Source: Cardiocondyla obscurior (taxonomy: Eukaryota > Arthropoda > Insecta > Hymenoptera > Formicidae). From it: 64,000 nucleotides of DNA. The notes beneath the pieces were generated by a model, which was not told where the DNA came from, did no database searches, and worked only from the letters and a program-made list of their open reading frames with translations. Below are positions 12,874-26,955 of this stretch, in pieces. Numbering within the stretch: the stretch's first letter is position 1; each line of letters opens with the position of its first letter. Made by a program: the position numbers and the translations under genes. The stretch lies in assembly GCF_019399895.1 (NCBI RefSeq), contig NC_091874.1, positions 5,210,501 to 5,274,500 on the forward strand, read 5' to 3'.

Positions 12874-14824
12874 TTGACAATTATTTATCGCCGATTCATT
12901 CCGATGGGCGTTTTATTCGCGAGGCGCGCAATTTCATCGCGCGGTCACAATTGCGAGATGGATATTCAAAACCTCCCCCGGCTCGCTTCGCGCGAATTTT
13001 TGACGGTGCATTTAACGACTAACTTGATTTCAATCGTCGCACAACGAGAGCTGTACAGTTTGAACAAGTTGAAGCGGTAAACACGTTGTTTTAATCACGA
13101 GAGCTCCGTCGTCGGCCCGTCAACTGTGCCAATTATAATTACAACTTGACGCGAACTCGCGCGCTCTTTTGGCGCTAATTAAATACGCTCTATTTATATA
13201 ATTGATGCAAACCGAATTTTCACTTGCGACTCAGTGGCCCTTCCGAACTTTTGCGCCGCGTTGCGTCGCAAACTGAGTTCGATTAATTTGAAATTAGTCG
13301 GCGGGGCGTGCAGATACTCATCGGCCGCTGCGGCGAACATTGCATATATCTCAAAATTTAAAAGGCACCGCGACCTGTTTAGGCAAACCCCGACTCTGCT
13401 TTTTGCTGGGCGTGTCAGTTGATAAGTTCCATTCGCAAAACCGAGAACGGGTGTAATTTTATTTGAATTAACCTACGGCGGCTATATTGCATTTTAAGCG
13501 ACTCGGCTCCGCGATATTGATCGACGAGGAATTAGAGCAAAACTCGAAATTTGCTGACGACAATGTACGCAGCACGCGCAAAGCTAGATATTTCATTATT
13601 CAATTGGGTTAACATCGCACCGGGATCGATAAATAATTATTTCTTATATTTATAAGAGCATATTTATTTCCTCTTTCGCGATAAAACTTAATCGCGACAG
13701 AGCCGGGAAAGTCGGCGGGGACAGAATAATTTCAAGCGTCATTTATTAGATTTCAAATCCTATTACATGCAAAGTCTCCTTTGTGGTTTCCTCTTGTTGA
13801 CAATATACGCGAGTTCGAGAGTCCGTTATAATACCGCTCGTTGCGCAGCATGGTAAAAGACATAAATGCAATGTTGTAATCCATAAAACTACTATCGCGC
13901 AATCGTAACGGCAGACGTTGCTATTTTCTGCTTGCATCGTGTACGTACACGCGTGTGTACGTCTGACGTTATTGCATCATCGTCGCGTTTTACACTTCCG
14001 AAAAAGTTAGCTCGTTTCGCGGGAGGATCGTTGCGCGCACTAACCGGCGATTCAAATTCAATGAGCACACGTAATACGTTTGTTTGGCAACTCTACATGC
14101 AAGTGTTGAATGTCTAATTTCTGAAATTAGCTTTTTCCATTACGTTTCCAAGCGCTTTAGATACGTCGCCGCGAAAAGGAGCTCGATTGTAACGTGCACC
14201 AAATTAATTCCGTTCTCGTTGGTGTGATGTTTGCATGGGTGGCTTGTGACCAGGAACCGATCGGCTTCATTGCCGTTTAATTACTTCCGGGGCGGATAGT
14301 TTCGATTGTCGATGGCGACGATTCTCAAGGCAAGTGATACGAACAAACGATAGCATCACTCCTGAGCGAATACGTACAAATTATCCTGACTTACATTTAC
14401 CGCGGTAATTAAAAAGTTAACAAAAATAATAAGCAGTAAAAAGATAAAAGTAATAAAAATAATTAGAAAAATTAAAGAAAAGCATGTGCGTATAATTAGA
14501 GTTTTTTTTTTTTTTTTAGATAAATTTAACGATTAGTTAAGCGAAGTATTTAAAAAATATTAACTGTTATCGCGTTAATCTGTCTCTTTAGAATTTATCT
14601 TCCCGTTTTGCATAATCGCGCGATCTAACATTCCTCGGCGAATCCACGGGAACTTTCCGACATGAAAAGCGCACTCGTGCAGTTAATAATTTAATAAACC
14701 GAGCTTGTCTCGTCCGGCGAGATCATAAACGCAATTTACGTCTTCAGTGATGCGTGACGATCTGAAGAGCGGCTCCGGAGACCTTCGTCCCGAAAATCCC
14801 ACCGGATTTAGACGTTAAATACAC

Positions 14825-14840
14825 CGGCGGCGCGCCGCCG
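14825..14840. repeat. 16-base perfect GC palindrome
   Basis: CGGCGGCGCGCCGCCG equals its own reverse complement. It lies in a GC-richer patch within the AT-rich intron. No function can be assigned. Confidence 0.95.
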
Positions 14841-17800
14841 CTTGCGGAAGGGATCTCGCCGTTAAATAAACTGGCCCGAAACGACCGCGCGCCGTTTAAT
14901 CATAGCTACGCTATTGTGCCGCGTGTCACACTTGACGAAATTACGAACTGCAATTATGAGCGCCGGGCTTGATCAGTTTCTGGCCAACGTTCGCCGATAA
15001 TTGATTTTTAATGAGTTGAACGTTTCTCGTCGAGACAACTCGCGGCTTTCAGAGATTCTTCTCTAAATGTTTCCTTCGAAGCTGCTTTAAATTGAAGCGA
15101 CGAACGAAGTAATTTAGAAAAAGCGAGAAACACAAATTCTGCATCCTTTCAAAACTTAAAGTAATACCGTCAAATTTTTGCATATTAGAATAAGTGTATA
15201 AAATTTCCCATCAAAATTTAATTAAAAATTGTGGACGTTGATCACGTTAAATACTCTTTTAATTAAGATAACGTAATAAAATCCGAAATAGATCTTTTAA
15301 TTCAATATATGCGAATCATTAGTTTTATGCCTTCTTTTTTTTTTTTTTCGTCTCTTGCGTTGTTTTATATCTTCAGCTGGGAAGTTTGCACGCGTGACAC
15401 GCGACATTGAATTACGACCGATGATACTTTGTAACAGAAGTAGATTCTGCAGGTATCCATTAAATTGCGCCGGCAGAGTGGGATTATAATTATCTATTTT
15501 TATCGTCTCGGGGTAGATGGAATTTCGCGGGCATATCGCGGAAAGGCTATTACATTTTCGCCTAGCGTATAATCGGAAAAATGTTCATCCGGGACGACTG
15601 CGGGATAATGTTAGCGTCGTATCTACTCGAACGGAGAGAACGATTCTCTCAGGACATTTAAAAGGGATCGAATTGAATTGACGCCGTAGTGCGATCGTGT
15701 ATTGCGATTCGATTTTATTACGATATATGTACGCTTTATCGTAGGCAATAGCGATAATAATAACCGTTGCACACGCTTACACGGCTTTTAAGTAGACTTG
15801 GAATTTTTCGAAATTCCTATCACGAAGTTGCGCTCGATTTTTTTATTTTTTTTTGTCATTCTGCAGAAGTGACTCCTAGCTTTGACGAAATAAAGATGGC
15901 TAACGTAACTCGCGCGTCCACGAATAGCAATATTATCGTTTCCGATACATAATTCAACGTTCCGATATTCTGACGATTTGTTTCCTTCGGCGTACACTCG
16001 GGGAAGGAAATTCTAGAGGAGGTTCTGTAACGCCCGCTGGATTTTTATTCAGGTTTTGTCACACACCGAGAACGTTCTGTTCGAGTCGGCTTTCGTTCAG
16101 TCGACACCTCGAGTACGTAATGGAAAACGGCCAAGTATTTTATCGACTAGGTGACCCTAAAATTTCACTTCGCAATGACTTCCTGGTATATCGCGCGCGT
16201 ATCTTTGGCGCAATAAATCATCAGGTCGCTTTTCAGCGTTGCGCAACGGGGCGAGGCTTTAACCGGTGGGTACGGATATTACTTCAGAATTCCGCCATCG
16301 GTGGTAAGTTTGTCCTTTCAGCGGCACTGTAGTATCGATCATAGTTAGCGGAGGGTTCACGAGCCTCCATTCGCGACGAGTATAATTCAAAAATGTCCCC
16401 AGGCGTTTAAAATGGCAGCAGCCATTTACCCGCTAGCTGATCACGGACGTGAAATACAATTAAATGGAAAGCTAATGATCTATCCGGCATAGCGAAGTAA
16501 TTCAATAAGTAACTCGTGAAAAAAAACGGTTGAATTGAAAATTTGCGAAACAAGATGTGCGGAAAATTAATAATAATTCTTTCGATTACTCTGCGACGTA
16601 AAATAACAACGTGGGGGGCCGGAAAAATAATGACACACTCGATATCATTTTACTTACTTTTAGTGTTACTTTATATATCCTATTTTTATGAAAAGAAAAC
16701 GACACTTCGGACCCCTTCATCCTATTTGCATTTTTATCGCGCGAATCGTGCGGAAAAGTGCTATCTATATCGACAATACTCGAGCGAAACGTTGCAATGA
16801 GCCGTTTACTGAAAAAATTAGCGCCACGTGCCACGCTCAAGTTGTACGTAGCCCAAAAAATTTCACGCTCCAATTACTATCGTGGTAGATAGGATCCATG
16901 ACTACGGTGGCTCAATACGGTCGCGTATAGACCCTACGGTTAATAGCTTTGAAGAATTTTCGTAAATTTTGACACCGGACTAAAATTTCGGTAAACCCTC
17001 GAATTGCTTTCGCAAAAGGAGCACAACTTGACGCTTTACGGATACAAAGTGCATTATAAAATTATTATAATGTTTAAATCAAATTGTCTTGTCACTTCCA
17101 CAAAGTATGAAAAGATGGATATACATTTTATCGAGAAATTAGATTATTCACGCGCATACATGCATTATTATATACGAACAAACTGTCACGTGACAAAAAG
17201 TAACTTTTAACTTAATTTCGTTAAACGAGGCACGTAATTAAAATTGTCATGATATTTATTTTGTATAATAATTTACGATATTTTTAAACGACTACTATAG
17301 TTGCCTTATAATATAAACGTAATTTAATATAAATTTTATGGTTCTAATTTTTTTTTTTTCTCTTACTTTATTAATATATTTTAATTCGCGGTAAGACGTT
17401 ATGTCCATATTTTATTTCACATTTGTAGCAAGACTCGTTCATTCCTAAAGACTTGAAATTTACTGGCGCGGTAGCTTTTTAGCATGTTGCAAGGCAATCC
17501 GTTGTCAGCAAAAATCAGCATAGCCAGCCGAAAGAGGGGACCTTTCCACTTGAAAGAAAGATACGGACGTAGGAACGGGGACGCGCAATTTAATTCCGGA
17601 AGCAAGATTGAATCTTGCAACGTATGTGCCACAAGATGCACCGCCTTGCGTTACATCCGTTACATGCGGTTACATATTGTACGATACCGTAAACACGGCC
17701 ACGATACCGCCCTACGTAGCACGAGCAATAGCACGTAGTACCATAAATAGTTGCGCTAGATATTTTTTGCAAATAAGCGGCGAGGAGTTGCGCAGTACTT

Positions 17801-19830
17801 TTGCAACGGGAAAATCGCCGCGTAAAAATGCAGGAAGGCCCGTTGTTTTATTCATTGTGGACGAGTATTAAGAACTTCCAAGAAAGTATCAGATTTTCGA
17901 AAAAATATTCGACTTGCGCGAACTCGGGCAAAACTTTCGCCCCTATTTTCTCATCCGCGTTTGCACTCACTCCTCCTTCGCCTTTCTTTTCTTTACTTTT
18001 AATACCTCTGCACAATTAATGAGACATATTTTTATATACAATATATATATATATATTTCTAAAAAAAGAAGGCATACTTTTTCCATATACTTATACATAC
18101 ATAAGTTTGCAAATAAAAAGACGACGCGACATCGATTTGTTAATTCACGTTCGACTAGGTGTTTCAATAAATTCGATCAATCGCCTTCCAGACATTTGCA
18201 CGAATGAAACAGTTATCTGGCGATGCGATTTATCGTTGTCACATATACTTTGGGGCAAGTTGCGCGATATCTAATGCGTCGAGCGTGCAAAAGTGATTGA
18301 GGACTTCCACCCAAACGTCAGGAAAATATTATCTGTTCGACAAAGTGTTCGATTATATTGCGTGCAAATAAAACACATTCGTACTGTGAAGAGCTCGCGC
18401 CCGATATAACACACATATATACCTATATTACACGGCGACACATACCACGGGGGAAAAAGAAAATCGCGGAGAAAGCTGCTGCGCGTTACAAGTAAAAATA
18501 AACCCATCGAAGGTTGATACATTTTTTTTTTTTTACACCTCTTGCATGCTAACGTTACAGAACGCTGTTAATTATGTCACACGGTGACGCCACGTGTAAA
18601 GCCGACTGTGCAAAACGGCGTTCTCTCTAAAGTACATATACCTCACATTTAATATCTTAAACACAAATATTAAAAAAATTTATAACAACGCAAATGATAA
18701 TCAAATTATCGCACGCGCATTTTCAATTCACCTGTCATCGACGCACGCGAGTTTTTTTTTTTTTTAATCTCTCTTTTTTTTTTTCGCTCCGAGAGCGGCC
18801 CATACCTCCTGATTATCACTTCGTTCCTTATTAACGCAATCATCCGAGGCGTAACAGCTGCTATGCCGATGCGATTTCCTACGCGAACGTTCGCAGGGAC
18901 ATAAACTTGCACTATAATTATCGCCATAATCCGAGGTATTGATCATGCGACGTACGGAATCAATAACCATCACTACTCTGTGGCTGGTGGCCCTTGATAG
19001 GGAACCGTAAACGATTTAGCGCACAAAGGGACTTTTACGTTTCGACCGGGTAAAAAGATTTCGATTATCGTGTTTTCATAAATAAAATCGCGAGATCCCC
19101 GTTGTATGCGATATTTCGAACCGCGGCTCTGTTTGATTGAAATATTTTAACAGTAAATTGCAATTATACGGATTAAGACCGTATTTGTATCACACATATT
19201 AGCGCGTCGTGAAAAAAATATGTATTCCGTATGATACGAGAACTAATATTTATATAGATATACATATATATACATATTGTATCCAGTACAACAATACGCA
19301 TTCCCAGAACAAACTTGATTCCCGAAGGGCGAAACTTGGAGCGTTTGACCACCAACTTAGCGGTTATCTAGCAAACTTACTTTCTACGAGTTGTATGATT
19401 TGCTTGCGACACTTTGCTGCATAAACATGTGTCTGCAAATGCCGAAATATAACGTGTACCTAAGTATTAACACCTTTCTATAATTGCCGGATTTAATCTG
19501 TAGAGACAAGTATATATATATTAAAAAATTATATGACGTACTGTTTAACTGTGTCGATTAACTTTAACAAAGAGCTTTACGAGAGCTGGGGAAATTAAAA
19601 AATGAGATAATTAATTTTTCTATTTGCGATCGGAAAAAAGAGAATTATATCTCGAGAGGTATAACTACGGCTATCTACGCCAGAGCTTATCATTGAGTTG
19701 TACTACTTGCCTCGCGTCTCGAATATTATTCGGAATAGTATCTTAACCTCAATCCAATATCTCTCGAAATAAGAGCTATTACAGCGCAGTGAATAACGTT
19801 TCTATAAATATTCTTAATGTGAACGTTAAT

Positions 19831-19857
19831 ATAAAATAAAATAAAATAAAATAAAAT
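19831..19857. repeat. ATAAA pentanucleotide microsatellite
   Basis: Five consecutive ATAAA units plus AT. Confidence 0.95.
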
Positions 19858-21833
19858 TTCGGCATTTGAAGCATTTGCTGCATGATGCGTGTGCGCATTT
19901 AATAAAGTTTTGACAGCAAAAGACAAAGTTAAATCTTGCAAAAAAAAAAAAAAGGAATCTAAAATATCTTGTGCACACCCTTTCAATTAACATAAAAAAG
20001 TAATTTTCTCTTAAAAACATATTACATATGTAGCGATATTGTGTCAGTTCTGCAAGTATGCAAAAGTAGATGCGCGTTAAAGTTACATTCTGCGTAAAGC
20101 GGCATATTCCGGCAGAATAGCGGAAGTATTCCTCCGAGAAGCAACGATATATGCTTATGCGCAAGCATCATCTACCGGCCTGCATTCTCCACGTTCCCCT
20201 GCACACTCGCGCGTTGCCTTTCCCACGTTTATATTTCAAAAGCTTTACGTCCCTTGCACGCAAATGCGAGGTTAAAATTCGTCCGCTACTGAAATCTTTT
20301 TCTCGGACAATCTCATCTCATCTACAAATCATCACGTTTTTTTTCGTCCCCAAAATCTTCCTCCCCTAATGAAGTAAATACATTTCTCTAACCAAGAATT
20401 AAATTTTTAATATTTGTAATCATTTTTGTGCTCGAAATATAGAAATTAAAATTTTTAATAGTTATTAAAAAAAAAGACGGGAGGAGTTTTATATTTTTAA
20501 TTAGGTATAAAATGACGGTACTAATACAAAAGTCAATTTATATGCACACGCGTCGTGTAGATGCAAAATGGCTTACCGTTTCCCTCAACCACGAGCATAT
20601 CTTCAATTAAGACGTTAAGGTGCTTTCTCGTAATGAGGACGCTTCTTCCCACAATTAATTTAACGAGAAGACGATAATATTTCAAGGCGTAATTTTCTGG
20701 CTGCACCACCACAACATACCGGGGGTAATTGGATTGATTAATAATTTATGAAGTTTGCGCGTGTATGTCGATTGCCTCATTCGTTTCACGCGGCTTAACG
20801 TACCGTAAGGAACCCGACACGTGTGCGAGAAATAGTCCCAAAGATAACAAGACGTTAGTATGGTATTACAGTAACATAATCAAGAACGTAATAATAGTAG
20901 TAATAATTGAAATCATCGTAAAATCAAAGGGACGTGGAAACGTGAAACTTAATATAAAGAAAAAGGCTAACGTCGGACCTAATCAATTATTACGTTAGTA
21001 CCATATTTCATTGCGCTCCGAAACAGTCACCATCGAGAGACCAATCGATTCCGCGGTCTTTATACTTCGTACACTAAACGTTACAAATGTTTTTTGTTTT
21101 GCAAGATAGATCCTTAAGAAAAAATTATTACTTCCAGATGAATAAATAAAAGATACGCTTTAAAATGTCCTATAAAAGTTAAGCAAATTTTTTTTTAAAG
21201 ATTAGGTTTTGTATCGTGGGAAATAACGAGAATATATCATTCACTGATCGTTATTAGAAAATGTAATCAAAGCTTTATAAATTGATTAAATCAAGAGTTA
21301 ATAGAAATTAATATCGTAGCAGGCGTTAATTATTAACAATTATTCCAAAACATTGGCGTGTAATTTTCTTTTTATTTCTAGTAATCGCAAAATGCATATA
21401 TATATAATACATCATTGCCCCCCCCCCTTTTTTTTTAACGCAACCATCTAGTAACACAAAAACATTTATGATGCTTACTGTACGTCTGAGAGAAAAAAAT
21501 GGTCGAGCTGGCGCTCCGGTAAATCCACAACGGCGGCAATATTGCCCGCCGCTAACGTTTCGACGGCTAACATTTGCCCCCTTTTGGTTTGGTATAGAGG
21601 TTTATTAAGGCTGTCCGTAAAAACGTTTTTTTACCGGTGAAACAAAGCGATATCTGGAGCTGACGAGACACCGTATCGGTTCGGCGAATGCAGGTGATTA
21701 ATAGTACGATTGACATTGGTCGATGATAAATCGTTATTTTTTTATTAATTAATTTTTTTTTTGAGGTTTTGTAAATATATAAAATTATTTTAAATATCTC
21801 AGTCGCGTTCATTTATAGTTATCTGTAATTGCG

Positions 21834-22370
21834 GTGCAATTACTTTTATACCGCAGTAATTCTCGCCGCGATAATCCGCCGGCGCGGTATCCCCGGTCAC
21901 AAATCTTTCATCCGCACGACTCGGACTTTCTCACTTGGCTGAACTTCCGAGTGCCGTCGCGACGTTTGCCTTCCGCCAACGTCGAAGTGCCGCGAACGGA
22001 CGGTAGTTCTATCGGACAAGATCCGTTATCCTCCCGTAGTTTTCCGTCGCGTTTGTCGTTTTCTCGTGAAAAAGTACCGCCGGAGTGGCCGGGTGGCGTG
22101 CGAAATGTAAACGGATTGCCCGTACTGCGGCCGACATTAATGCTCAAAGTTCACCGTCGGGGTTTCTCTCTCGCTACTTCCGCCGCGCGGCGACGGAGGC
22201 TGTGATATACAGCGGCCCGTGGTGTTCCCAGTGTGTTACGAAACATGTTCGCATGGATTTTAACCCTTTCATACCTCCGACACGTACACGCGGCGCACTT
22301 TTTCGTCGCCCGCGACACGCGAATGCATACAGCACATCATCGCGGGGAAGTCGTTGATCACGCAAATTAA
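21834..22370. other. GC-rich island in the intron
   Basis: About 0.5 kb of GC- and CpG-rich DNA flanked by AT-rich sequence. It is open in several frames on both strands (for example 123 codons at 21834-22205 plus and 79 at 21908-22147 minus), which is expected when stop codons are rare because of composition. It is a candidate regulatory island or noncoding exon. No protein family is recognised. Confidence 0.4.
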
Positions 22371-24352
22371 ACGTATGAATTAATATTCCCGTTCTATTGG
22401 TACGAGTCGGAAATTTCGTGCTGATATTAAAAGATTTAGTACTTAATTACCAAGCGAATTAGTAAGCCGCGATTGGGTTTATACTATCGTATTGCATGAC
22501 GATAGAATTAATTGCATCTCAAATCTCCTTGAGAGACGCTGGAGTGACTTCACGTGATTTGTCGATAATTTAGTCAGTTGGCCAACGAGATTTCGGTCCA
22601 TTGATTACACGATTACATCTACAAGTACCACTCACATAACGATGCCGAATATATCAATGCGCGAGAGAGATATATCAGTTTCTCCGTATTTCCCTTAATT
22701 ATTCGATCGGTTTACGGTTGAGCATAATTCTAAGTTATCGTGGGATAATAAAAATTGAGAATTAAATTTTCACTTTATAAAATTGTGTCAGACAATTATC
22801 GTGAACCGTAAACCGGCTTATCTACAATTATCAAAGAACGTAATTAATAACTCCTACACTTTTAAAGTCAAATATATTTTTTTTAAACGGAAAAAAAAGG
22901 GTTTTTGAGACCGTTTCTACTTAATTGCACGAAGTTACTTCTACGTTTTGCTGAGTGCAGTTTTGCTTTATTCTTTAAATGTATACACTTGTAATTTCGA
23001 TTGTAATCGTTAGTCATTGTAATTAGTGCACAGATACACACATTACGAACGTTCTATTTTGCTATTAGGCATATTGAATATTAATGTTACGTAACGATTG
23101 TTAATGGACTTAGCGGGAACCGCATTACATAGTTATAATCCCTTAATGCACGTGCAAATCAGTGGTCACCCTTCAAAAATAAAACGAAAAAGATAAATTG
23201 ATACGTAGCACCCATCGAAAAATAATAATTATTAATATACCCATTCGAATATAAAAATGTATTCAGATCTATCAAATATAAGCAAGCAGTTATCTTACAG
23301 TTTGTATTTAATTAAATAATCGCAAATAACCCAGACGTAATTACTTACTCACTTATCTTCATATCGTTTCCATATTTATTACAATAAAATATTAATTAGC
23401 GGTGCAACAAAATTTTCTTTTCCGATACGTGTAATTTTTCATTGCTAACGCGCAAACGTACGATGTGAGTTCTTAATCATAAGGGCTGTACTAATAATTT
23501 TAATGAAGTAATTGGAAATAAAGCTTTTATATACGAACTCACTCAGTTACAAATTAGCATTATTTCAAGATAAGCCGGGTTTGTTTTATTGTACGTGAAT
23601 TGAAATCCGGTTTCCCGAAATTGCGGGAAACTCTAATCCTCGCTGTTACACGCTATTACCGGGTAAGCTAGCTACCACTAGTTTTCGCTTACATACAACA
23701 GTGTGCGTGTTCAAATTGAACGGAAATTCGATTTAGATAACTGAAGAATTTTAAACTTAGAAAACTATTTTTTTTGGATTGCCATTAGACTAAGATATAC
23801 TTTTTTTTTACGAGAATAATATTTGTCCTTTATATTTCTAATTAATTTCAAATACAAAAGAAAAAGAGAGAAAGAGAGAGATTATTAATTATTCCTAACA
23901 AACTTCGCGGCTCCGATCTGATTTTTCTGAGTTTAAAGTCAATCTTCGTATAAGACTATAGTCTTTCAAAAATAAAGTCGCGATGGAGTGCTTATCGGAC
24001 TTATAAATATTTCAGGGCAAGTTTTTAAAATAATTTAATCTTTAAAAAAAAAAAAAGAATACTAGACGAGATATTTTAATCTTCTGATACAGACATACGC
24101 GACAGATACAAAAAATAAATACATCGTATACATAGATGTGATTTAATTTTTTAAATCTATTTTGATCTTTTAAAATCCTTCTTCTAAAATTCTCCTTAAA
24201 CTCCGTATGTAATACCGTCGATCAAATCACGTTCTCCATCACGGGTTGGATCATTCTAACCAAGAATCGGACACAAGCACTCCGCCGGCAGATAAAGATG
24301 CAGGGAAATAAAACGAACAGAGACGGCCAGGAGATCAATCTCGTCGCGCGTG

Positions 24353-24402
24353 GATTTAGGTCGGCCAAAGACAAATCTTTCGTAGATCCGTGACGAGATA
24401 GA
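24353..24402 (+). repeat. diverged dispersed repeat, copy 1
   Basis: Aligned without gaps to 25087-25136, about 38 of 50 bases match by my hand count. The block includes the shared words GACAAATCTTTC and CGTGACGAGATA. Both copies lie in the same orientation, 734 bases apart. The origin is unknown; an old mobile-element fragment or a local duplication is possible. Confidence 0.5.
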
Positions 24403-25086
24403 GACGCGGTAAACGCGTCTCTTTTCCTCCCCCTTACGAGGAAAGGGAGTATCACGAAAAAGACGACATACGCCAGTCGGGCCCCGAAATCAGTCCTCGA
24501 TAAGCTTGATGTAACCGTTGTGCCACTTTTCCGTGCGCCACGAAGTAAAACGAAAAGGAATCTTTCGCCTTAAGAGAAAAGATTAACTATGGTTGTGCCG
24601 GCTTTATTGCTACCATGCGAGAGAGATCCCTCGAAAAAGAGATTGATCGTTCTTAATTGCATGCTTCTTTCCTCTTTGACTTAAGTAATTACGTCTGTGT
24701 ATCCGAGATTAAGTAATCGTCTCTAAAAAGATATTGAAAATGTTATTTTTACTCGGTGCTAAAGATGCGCCTTGTAGGGAAAAATTAAATTAATTTCGCC
24801 GGGAGAATTAAAAAGAAATTGAAAAGTTTGATTAATATTACGCGAGATGCTGTCGCACGCATCGACTACGTTGAGGGAAAAATGTCGATCAAACGGCCAA
24901 GGGTTTTACGTTTCAATCGCGACATCCTAATGCTCGTTCTCGTCCGTAACTGTAAAATCAGACGTCGAAATCTGGGGAAGATACGTGCCGCTTGATCGAT
25001 CTATGCGAGTCTTTTGACTTCAGTCATCCTCTTCGCATCGGAGTGGTCGCGAATTTAGTTGAAAGGAAACTCAAAGTTTGCGAGCG

Positions 25087-25136
25087 GATCTGGGTCGTTC
25101 CTGGACAAATCTTTCAACGATGCGTGACGAGATAAA
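25087..25136 (+). repeat. diverged dispersed repeat, copy 2
   Basis: Second copy of the block described at 24353-24402, in the same orientation. The minus-strand reading of both copies gives related peptides (SRHGSTKDLS and SRHASLKDLS), but there is no other sign of coding. Confidence 0.5.
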
Positions 25137-26914
25137 CAGGCGGGCCACAAAGGCGGCGTAATGCCGCGTTTTTGTACTGCACATCCAATGCGGCGATCGC
25201 GGGACTTTAACAACCGCACAAGCGGTAAAGATTCTGGCTCGAGTCCTCCGAAAACAGGATAAACGGCCACGCGAAAAACCTGTTTATACTGTTAATCGGA
25301 GTGCCATCATCGGAAATAATATATTTTTTAATCGCCCACTCCGATATCTAGACGACCTACATTCCGTAAAAGAAATAAGCTTTTGTTCTTAATTAAAAAA
25401 AAAAATCGTTTAAATAAAGTTAAACTTTAATTTTTTAATTAATTAAAATATACAACGGTAATTTTAAGAGTTAATAAGGATTAATATGATTAAAAAAAAT
25501 TGTATGTCGTTGTAGATACTTTATTTCAACGCGCATAATGCCTTTGTTTCGTGTACCAATTGCGAGTTCAACGTCAATTTCAGTGGAAGGCTCTAATCGG
25601 ATTTGTAAAATACGCAAAGTACGTATGATGCTCTTAATTTAGGGCAACGAAGCACATTAACGATCAAAAATTACCCCGTGCGCGGGCGGATAAACCAAGC
25701 GGAAAATGTTATCTAAACCGAACGTGTAGCCGTTTCAGCTTCAATTTCACGAGCGTAGTGTCGCCCTAGGTTTTGTGCCTTGCGAGGCCTCAAAAGCTAG
25801 AAAAGAAAAAAGCAGATGCCGGGATGGGCGAAATGGGCGGGCACTCTACACGTTTCATTTCGTTTCTTTCGCGTCGTTGCGCCCGCACGAATCGATTTTC
25901 CGTTGCCGACTCGCGATTCCGTCCCGATGACCGCGCGATCTCGAACGATGAGAAGCCGTAGCGACCCTTTTTCCTTTTTTGCTCTGTTATTTCTTCAGCC
26001 TTTTTCTTGATTCTCGCACAATCGGACCATTTGTAAACGGCTCTATCGTGACGCAATGGGCAAGTTATATCCAGAAAAATACAGAAAGCGTAAATGGCTC
26101 TCGCCTTCGAAGATAGCGTCTCGTACATACGGACTATTATTTATTTGTATCGAAGACAACTCGTGCTTACGTACGTGTAAGATAATTTTTTTTTTCTTTT
26201 TTAAATTAGTTCGCACTAAAGATGACATTACGGAGCACGGGGTGAATAATCTCGTATTAATTAGAAAAATGTTTTTAATTTATTTTCTACTTTCTGCCTA
26301 CAAGTTTATTTTAGAAACTCCCGGGGAGAATTAAATGAACCGAAATTAATTCGTCCATTGTACTAACTTAACGAATTATTTCGCGCGTTTTAATTTAATC
26401 CGCGAGGTGTATTATTAAGAATTAATCGACTGGAAAAAGAAAAGTAACTGACAGTGGAGATCGACGTTATTTCGGGCCGGTTTATTCCGTTACGGCCCCT
26501 AAATTAGTATAATTTCGACGCTCCCTCGTGAAAACCGTCGCACTGAGACGCAAATGTTTTTATTAAAAGTACCTTTATTAAAAGCTTTTAGGCACTTAAT
26601 TAGAAGCTTTTCCCGACAGTCGCCCCGGTAAATGTTGTTACCAATTAAAAATAATTATGCCGGTGTTTCTAACGAGCCTTAATCTTCCGTTACCAAGAAA
26701 TGCCGCGGTTGCAACTCTCACGCATTGCGCCTGCAAATTACTTTGATTGCGAGTATTCCTTGAGAATGTAAGGAATCGTGAACGAAGAAGTCTTTTGCAC
26801 TAAGAATGTTCATTCGAGCATCGATTATTCGCCTTTGCACGGAGTAGAGTTTCTTTTCACTTACTTTATATACTAGAATTTCGTGCAACAGAGTACGTAA
26901 TATATACCGTCCTT

Positions 26915-26952
<38 letters not shown>

Positions 26953-26955
26953 TAT
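26915..26955. repeat. poly-A followed by TA microsatellite
   Basis: Sixteen A residues (26915-26930) run directly into about twelve TA units (26931-26955). Confidence 0.95.

Larger units (their letters stand above)
12662..21833. other. intron sequence with no supported gene
   Basis: Alternating AT-rich and moderately GC-rich DNA. It holds a short direct repeat at 12844-12873, a 16-base palindrome at 14825-14840, poly-T runs at 14502-14517 and 15340-15350, a TA run near 18040-18056 and the ATAAA repeat at 19831-19857. No frame shows a domain or a splice-supported exon. Confidence 0.6.
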
